Assembly: GCA_030524105.1 (NCBI GenBank)
Contig: JAUNHE010000005.1
Location: 62,001 to 126,000 of the forward strand
Direction: 5' to 3'
DNA from: Rothia sp. (in: high G+C Gram-positive bacteria)
GTDB lineage: Bacteria > Actinomycetota > Actinomycetes > Actinomycetales > Micrococcaceae
DNA length: 64,000 bases
Shown: positions 58,950 to 64,000 of the stretch, piece after piece
Layout of the letters: every line of letters begins with the position of its first letter
Position numbering within the stretch: position 1 is the stretch's first letter
Position numbers and translations under genes: made by a program
The notes under the pieces: model-generated
What the model saw: only the letters and a program-made list of their open reading frames with translations
What the model was told of the DNA's origin: nothing
The model's database searches: none

Positions 58950-60587
58950 ATGGATAAGCTATCTACTGTGAATTCGGCAAAGCTTGTAGCCGCGGAAACA
59001 AGTGGCCAAACCGTGGGTGAGCCCTGGATCAATATGGCGATTTTTGCGGCCTTTGTCTTGGTCACCATGGTGGTTGTGTTACGGGCCAGCAAAAATAATA
59101 AGACAGCCGCAGACTACTACGCCGGGGGCCGTTCTTTTAGCGGAACCCAAAACGGGCTGGCGATTGCCGGTGACTATCTTTCTGCAGCTTCCTTTTTAGG
59201 CATTGTAGGCGCTATTGCCCTCCAGGGTTATGACGGTTTTCTTTACTCCATTGGCTTTTTAGTGGCCTGGCTTGTGGCCCTGCTTCTTGTAGCTGAGCCG
59301 CTGCGAAATACCGGTAAATTTACTATGGCCGATGTTCTTTCCTTCCGCCTACGCCAGCGTCCGGTTCGGATTGCCGCCTGTATCTCTACCCTGGCCGTTA
59401 CCCTCTTCTACTTGCTGGCTCAAATGGCAGGTGCAGGTGCCCTGGTCTCTTTGCTGATGGGCATTAGCTCCAAGGCCGGGCAATCCCTAGTGATCATCAT
59501 TGTTGGTATCTTGATGATCGTTTATGTTCTTATTGGCGGCATGAAGGGCACCACCTGGGTGCAGATTATTAAGGCCTGCCTGCTTATTGCCGGTGTTGCC
59601 ATCATGACCCTGTGGATTATGGGTATTTACGGCTTTAATCTTTCTGCCTTGTTGGGCAGCGCTGTTGAAGCAAGCGGTAGCGAAAAAATCCTAGAGCCCG
59701 GACTTAAATACGGTCTAACGGAGACCAGTAAAATTGATTTTATTTCCCTAGGCCTTGCCCTGGTCTTTGGGGCGGCCGGTCTGCCGCATGTGCTGATGCG
59801 CTTCTATACGGTACCCACCGCTAAGGAAGCACGTAAATCAGTTGTCTGGGCTATTGTCCTCATTGGCCTCTTCTACCTGTTTACGCTGGTCTTGGGATAC
59901 GGTGCTGCTGCCTTGGTGGGGCAAGAAGCCATTAAGAAGGCTCCCGGTGGTGTTAACTCCGCTGCACCCCTGCTCGCCTTTAACCTGGGGGGTTCCTTGC
60001 TGATGGGAGTAATTGCCGCAGTGGCATTTGCAACTATCTTGGCAGTGGTTGCCGGGCTGGCTATTACGGCTTCGGCATCGTTTGCACACGATATTTATAC
60101 CAATGTGATCTGCAAGGGAAAGAGCGATCCTCGCCAGGAAATCAAGGTAGCTAAAACAACCGTGGTGGTGATCGGCGCCCTGTCAATTGCCGGTGGTATT
60201 GGTGCTATGGGACAAAACGTAGCCTTCCTGGTTGCCCTAGCCTTTGCTATTGCTGCTTCCGCTAATCTGCCTACGATTATTTATTCCCTCTTTTGGAGGG
60301 GCTTTAAAACCAGGGGTGCTGTCTGGTCCATGTATGGTGGGCTGGGAATCTCGATTCTACTTATTATTTTCTCCCCGGTGATGTCTGGGACAGAGACTTC
60401 TATGATTCCTGCCGCTGATTTTGCTCTCTTTCCACTAGCTAATCCGGGAATAGTCTCCATTCCAGCAGGGTTCTTGCTGGGCTGGCTGGGCTCTTTGGGC
60501 GGTGAGCAAGAAGATGAAATTAAGCAGGCCGAGATGGAGGTTCGTTCCTTAACCGGTGTAGGGGCAGAAAAAGCCATTGATCACTGA
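58950..60587 (+). CDS. actP: Cation/acetate symporter (ActP-like, sodium:solute symporter family)
   Basis: 545 residues with 13 or so membrane segments. ADYYAGGRSFSGTQNGLAIAGDYLSAASFLGIVGAIALQGYDGFLYSIGF is the SSS-family core, with GLPHVLMRFYTVPTAKEARKSVVWA and ITASASFAHDIYTNV further on, as in ActP/MctC. It probably takes up acetate, propionate or pyruvate. GGGAGGG is seven bases before the ATG. Operon with the DUF485 gene. Confidence 0.9.
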   Translation: MDKLSTVNSAKLVAAETSGQTVGEPWINMAIFAAFVLVTMVVVLRASKNNKTAADYYAGGRSFSGTQNGLAIAGDYLSAASFLGIVGAIALQGYDGFLYSIGFLVAWLVALLLVAEPLRNTGKFTMADVLSFRLRQRPVRIAACISTLAVTLFYLLAQMAGAGALVSLLMGISSKAGQSLVIIIVGILMIVYVLIGGMKGTTWVQIIKACLLIAGVAIMTLWIMGIYGFNLSALLGSAVEASGSEKILEPGLKYGLTETSKIDFISLGLALVFGAAGLPHVLMRFYTVPTAKEARKSVVWAIVLIGLFYLFTLVLGYGAAALVGQEAIKKAPGGVNSAAPLLAFNLGGSLLMGVIAAVAFATILAVVAGLAITASASFAHDIYTNVICKGKSDPRQEIKVAKTTVVVIGALSIAGGIGAMGQNVAFLVALAFAIAASANLPTIIYSLFWRGFKTRGAVWSMYGGLGISILLIIFSPVMSGTETSMIPAADFALFPLANPGIVSIPAGFLLGWLGSLGGEQEDEIKQAEMEVRSLTGVGAEKAIDH

Positions 60588-60608
60588 TCCTCCTCTTTGC
60601 TTATTAAA

Positions 60609-60644
60609 GACAAAAGGCCAGGATCAAGCTCCTGGCCTTTTGTC
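60609..60644. terminator. Rho-independent terminator after actP
   Basis: GACAAAAGGCCAGGA pairs perfectly with TCCTGGCCTTTTGTC (15 bp) around a 6-base loop; U-rich in both directions. Confidence 0.92.
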
Positions 60645-60859
60645 CAGCCCGGCAATCCCAAAGTAACCCAGAAGATATAGGGAGGTGTACCGCTTGTAAA
60701 GGGGACGGCGCTGCTGCAAAACTACCGGGAATATTCCCTACAGTTTAAGCGGTTACTGAAATTTATCTTTTGAGGCTGCAAACTAAACGCAAATACACTA
60801 GGTTTAATTATAAGTAAAGTGAGGGTTCTAGCGGGCCCTCGATTGAAAGGAAGGTAGTC

Positions 60860-61117
60860 GTGGGAATTATTGGATGGATTGTATTAGGCCTGATTGCGGG
60901 AGCCCTGGCAAAGCTCATTATGCCCGGTAAGCAAGGAGGCGGCTTTCTGGTGACTATGGCACTGGGTATTGTTGGTGCCTTCCTGGGTGGCTGGTTAGGG
61001 AGCTTCATCCCCGGTCTATCCGATGGGATCACCAATTTTAGCCTGGGTACTCTCTTCACAGCCGTCATTGGCTCCCTGATTGTGCTCTTTATCTGGGGCA
61101 AGCTGGCAAAGAAGTAA
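60860..61117 (+). CDS. GlsB/YeaQ/YmgE family stress-response membrane protein
   Basis: 85 residues with three hydrophobic segments: IIGWIVLGLIAGALAKLIMPG, GGGFLVTMALGIVGAFLGGWLG and LGTLFTAVIGSLIVLFIWG. The transglycosylase-associated-protein family is often induced by stress; no enzyme activity is known. GTG start after AAGGAAGG. The 270 bases upstream hold a terminator and a presumed promoter but no gene. Confidence 0.9.
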   Translation: MGIIGWIVLGLIAGALAKLIMPGKQGGGFLVTMALGIVGAFLGGWLGSFIPGLSDGITNFSLGTLFTAVIGSLIVLFIWGKLAKK

Positions 61118-61174
61118 GGCAGACACAGACTAAGGTACTTATCGGTTAAACTGGTAGGATCTACCTAAAACTCT

Positions 61175-61209
61175 TCCCCTCAATGAGTCATCACTGAGGG
61201 GATTCTTTT
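61175..61209 (+). terminator. Rho-independent terminator
   Basis: TCCCCTCA pairs with TGAGGGGA around a 12-base loop, with TTCTTTT following, between the GlsB-like gene and the ABC exporter. Confidence 0.75.
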
Positions 61210-61226
61210 CAGCCTAAAGGAACAGT

Positions 61227-63044
61227 GTGGCCAGTCTACTTCGCATACTTCATGCAACCAAAGAACTAAAAAAATACTACATCGTCATTATAGGTTGCGC
61301 TGTACTGACCTCAATAACGGCCCTGCTGGCCCCTTTTATTATCAAAGCAGCCACTGACACCGTCGTTGCCTCTCTGAACGGTGAACAAGCCCAAGGCCTG
61401 GAACTAATTATCTGGTGTGTTCTGGCCTACTTGGGAACCCAGCTCCTTAACACGGTTATTAGTAATGTTTCCGGCTACCTGGGTGACGTCATGAGCCAAA
61501 AAATGCGGACAATTCTATCTGTCCGTTATTTTGAAAAATTGTTAAGTTTACCCCAGGCCTATTTTGACCGGGAACTTACTGGAACTATCGTTTCCCGTCT
61601 TAATCGAAGCATTAGCGAAATTACCCATTTTATCCAGACTATTAGTAATAATTTTATTTCCCTGGCTATCACTACCATTGCAGTACTCTGTATTAGCGGC
61701 TGGTATTACTGGCCCCTAGCGCTCCTTTTGATCGTTATTTTTCCTGTGTACTTTTGGCTGACTAGTAAAACTAGCCGTCGTTGGCAGGTATGGGAAGCAG
61801 AAAAAAACGCTAATATTGATCTGGCCTCGGGGAGGTTTAATGAAGTAATTGGTCAGATGAGAGTGGTTAAATCCTTTGGCCGCGAAGCCCAGGAGCTACA
61901 AAATTTTTCCGGTCTTTTTCATAAAACGATTTTAAGTACTACCGTGCAGTCCCGCTACTGGCACACGATGGATATCTGCCGGTTAGCTTTCTTAAACCTA
62001 GTATTTTTTGCCCTGTATCTACTCATTTTTATCCGCACTATGCAGGGGCACTTTAGCATTGGCGATATGGTGCTCCTTATTCAACTCATGAGCATGGCTA
62101 TTCAGCCCGTCACCGCCATGAGTTGGATAGTAGACACGGCCCAGCGCGCTATCGCGGGATCAAAAGATTATTTTGCTGTGATGGAAGAGACTACAGATAG
62201 TAGGATTCGCCTGGACGCTGTGGATAAGCCCAGCCGGCAGAAGCTGGCACAGTTGACCAGCCTGCCCGGTCAAGAAATAATACGCTTTAAGGGGGTCAGC
62301 TTTGGTTATCCTGGTGAAGAGAACGTACTGCACGATATTGACCTCTCCATTCGCCGCGGTGAAAAAATAGCCTTTGTGGGAGAATCTGGGGGAGGGAAGT
62401 CAACCTTGATGGCCTTACTAGAAGGTCTTTACCCGCCCCGCTCCGGCAGCATCAGCCTGGAAGGCAAAGACATCTGGCAGATCAGTCTAGACCAATTGCG
62501 TGCCAGTATTGGCATGGTTTTTCAAGATGCCTCCTTATTTTCTGGGACGATTGCCGAGAACATTGCCTATGGTCGGCCCCAGGCTAGCCAGGAAGAAATT
62601 AGGGCAGCAGCCCGGCAGGCCAATGCCGATACCTTTATTAGCAGTTTTGCCGATGGTTACAAAACTCTTATTGGTGAGCGGGGCATTAAGCTTTCGGGCG
62701 GTCAAAAACAAAGGATTGCAGTGGCCAGAGCTATCCTCAAGGACGCTCCTATTCTTATCTTAGATGAGGCCACCTCAGCCTTAGATAGTAAGGCAGAACG
62801 AGCTGTACAGGCCGGTTTAGAACAGCTAATGGTTGGGCGAACCTCACTCATTATTGCTCATCGGCTCTCCACTATTTCACGGGTAGACAGGATTGTGACC
62901 CTCCGCGCTGGCCGGATTGATGAGGTTGGTAGTCCAGCAGAACTGGCAGCAAGCGCTGGAATCTATGCGGAGCTTTTGGAACTACAAAATTCTGACCGTA
63001 AGGAAGATAAAAAGCGGCTTAAAAACTTCGATATCGTTGGCTAA
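61227..63044 (+). CDS. ABC transporter, fused permease-ATPase exporter
   Basis: 605 residues. Six membrane segments lie in residues 1-310 (IVIIGCAVLTSITALLAPFI first), followed by an ATPase domain with Walker A GESGGGKST from 385, Q-loop VFQDASLF, signature LSGGQKQR, Walker B ILILDEATSALD and switch His in IIAHRLST. It is a half-size type IV exporter, likely a homodimer, as no second half gene is adjacent. Drug, lipid or peptide export is possible. GTG start with AAAGGA upstream. Confidence 0.9.
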   Translation: MASLLRILHATKELKKYYIVIIGCAVLTSITALLAPFIIKAATDTVVASLNGEQAQGLELIIWCVLAYLGTQLLNTVISNVSGYLGDVMSQKMRTILSVRYFEKLLSLPQAYFDRELTGTIVSRLNRSISEITHFIQTISNNFISLAITTIAVLCISGWYYWPLALLLIVIFPVYFWLTSKTSRRWQVWEAEKNANIDLASGRFNEVIGQMRVVKSFGREAQELQNFSGLFHKTILSTTVQSRYWHTMDICRLAFLNLVFFALYLLIFIRTMQGHFSIGDMVLLIQLMSMAIQPVTAMSWIVDTAQRAIAGSKDYFAVMEETTDSRIRLDAVDKPSRQKLAQLTSLPGQEIIRFKGVSFGYPGEENVLHDIDLSIRRGEKIAFVGESGGGKSTLMALLEGLYPPRSGSISLEGKDIWQISLDQLRASIGMVFQDASLFSGTIAENIAYGRPQASQEEIRAAARQANADTFISSFADGYKTLIGERGIKLSGGQKQRIAVARAILKDAPILILDEATSALDSKAERAVQAGLEQLMVGRTSLIIAHRLSTISRVDRIVTLRAGRIDEVGSPAELAASAGIYAELLELQNSDRKEDKKRLKNFDIVG

Positions 63045-63071
63045 AGACCCAGCCTAGGTAGTATTTACTAT

Positions 63072-64000
63072 ATGAAGACAGCTGCAAAACTTTTGACGTG
63101 TGCCGTAGTGGGGGCCTATATTTTTCGTAGGCGTCGTTACTTAAACAGGGTAGCGCCGGGTCTAAAACATCCGCTGCTCTACCTGCCCATTGCTACACCT
63201 GTACCCGCTTTGATGAGACTGATTCCAGCAAGACTTTCGGACCTGCTACCAGCTACACAAGCAGCAGAGAAAGTGGAGATCAAGACCATTAAAGCCGGCA
63301 GCCCCGACCCAGACCACCAGGAATTTCAGGCAGTTTTGTACCAGCCCTCCTGGCGTAGCCAGCTTGAGGGAGCCATCCTGTGGATCCAAGGCACCGGGCA
63401 CCTAGTGGGCAACGCCTACCTGGACCAGACCCTTACCAGCCATATAGCTGAAGAGCTGGGCGTGCCGGTCTTATCAGCCCAGTATCGGCCCGCTAACGGC
63501 GGTGGACAGTTCCCCGGTGATCTCAATGAATGTTATGCAGCCTACCGCTGGCTACAGACTCAGTCAGAAGAGCTGGGCTTTAAAGAGGGCAATATTGCTG
63601 TCGCCGGTTCCAGTGCCGGCGGCGGGCTGGCAGCCGCTCTGGTTCAAAAGGCAGCAGATCGGGGTAAGGCGCCGGCCTTTCAGGCCCTGGCCTACCCAAT
63701 GCTAGATCATAGGAGTGCCTACCGTGCTAGGTCGGCTAACCGGCAGCGGGGTAGGCTGCTGTGGACCCATAACCTTAACAGCGGCGCCTGGCAAACCTAT
63801 CTTAGAGACCAAGACCGGGCAAACCTGCCTCCCTATGCATCACCGGCCCAATACGACTCCTTTGCCAAGCTACCGCCCACTTGGATCGGTGTAGGGGACT
63901 TAGACCTCTTTTACGATGAAGACCTGGCCTACGCCAAGGCCCTGCGTCAAGCCGGTGTCGCCACTGAACTCCACATTGAAAAAGGCATGTACCATGCGGC
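63072..64000 (+). CDS. Alpha/beta hydrolase (HSL/esterase family), truncated at window edge
   Basis: About 309 residues are visible and the frame is still open at the right edge. An N-terminal hydrophobic stretch with KTAAKLLTCAVVGAYIFRRRRY may anchor it. The hydrolase core has LWIQGTGHLVGNAYLDQ in the oxyanion-hole position (in place of HGGG), nucleophile Ser in AVAGSSAGGGLAAAL, an acid in GVGDLDLFYDED and the His in KGMYHA. Substrate unknown. It follows the ABC gene by 27 bases and may be co-transcribed. The ribosome site is weak. Confidence 0.85.
   Translation, partial: MKTAAKLLTCAVVGAYIFRRRRYLNRVAPGLKHPLLYLPIATPVPALMRLIPARLSDLLPATQAAEKVEIKTIKAGSPDPDHQEFQAVLYQPSWRSQLEGAILWIQGTGHLVGNAYLDQTLTSHIAEELGVPVLSAQYRPANGGGQFPGDLNECYAAYRWLQTQSEELGFKEGNIAVAGSSAGGGLAAALVQKAADRGKAPAFQALAYPMLDHRSAYRARSANRQRGRLLWTHNLNSGAWQTYLRDQDRANLPPYASPAQYDSFAKLPPTWIGVGDLDLFYDEDLAYAKALRQAGVATELHIEKGMYHA

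Overview
The window reads as a chromosome segment of a Gram-positive actinobacterium, probably of the order Micrococcales. I infer this from gene families and gene order, not from any database search. The markers are a Rv1264-type adenylate cyclase, an LpdA-type flavoprotein, split acyl-CoA carboxylases with a small epsilon subunit, an Rpf/LysM resuscitation factor, a SAM-IV-type riboswitch before metY-metX, the blocks glyS..dusB-dgt-dnaG and rpsB-tsf-pyrH-frr-cdsA, and several leaderless genes with a TANNNT box six or seven bases before the start. Base composition looks close to balanced, so this would be a low-GC member of its group. No IS element, prophage or CRISPR array was seen.

Layout. 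1-3.8 kb: truncated phospho-sugar mutase, LpdA-like quinone reductase, MHS-family transporter. 3.9-17.4 kb: acyl-CoA carboxylase genes (BC-BCCP, maf, epsilon, beta), all on the minus strand but split by an 8.9-kb block with a compact NAD-glutamate dehydrogenase, an unknown protein, an aldehyde dehydrogenase, a Gfo/Idh oxidoreductase and a DUF885 protein. 17.5-29 kb: YciI, biotin ligase, PH-domain protein, adenylate cyclase, PP2C phosphatase, LigA, a strongly structured leader before an Rpf/LysM protein, and gatCAB. 29-31.3 kb: a structured intergenic region and two adjacent paralogous genes of unknown function. 31.5-37.7 kb: oligopeptidase B, riboswitch-controlled metY-metX, an esterase and an S4 protein. 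37.8-46.2 kb: glyS, two GNAT genes, an alkyltransferase-like protein, dusB, dgt, a small membrane protein and dnaG. 46.3-50.6 kb: tRNA-Asn with its 3' end tandemly repeated, a flavin monooxygenase, a holin-X-like membrane protein, a glycosyltransferase and tRNA-Met. 50.6-64 kb: a secreted cysteine-less FGE-fold protein, an M23-family protein, the translation/lipid block rpsB-tsf-pyrH-frr-cdsA, a DivIVA-like protein, a DUF485/acetate symporter pair, a GlsB-like protein, an ABC exporter and a truncated alpha/beta hydrolase.

How the genes connect. Biotin ligase charges the BCCP domain of the carboxylase, which works with the beta and epsilon subunits. GatCAB completes Gln/Asn-tRNA charging. The SAM-sensing leader controls direct sulfhydrylation of acetylhomoserine. 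The most promising undescribed elements are the hairpin and pseudoknot array in front of the Rpf gene, the paralogous two-gene operon at 29.4-31.3 kb, and the tRNA-Asn 3'-end repeat whose last copy supplies the ribosome binding site of the next gene.
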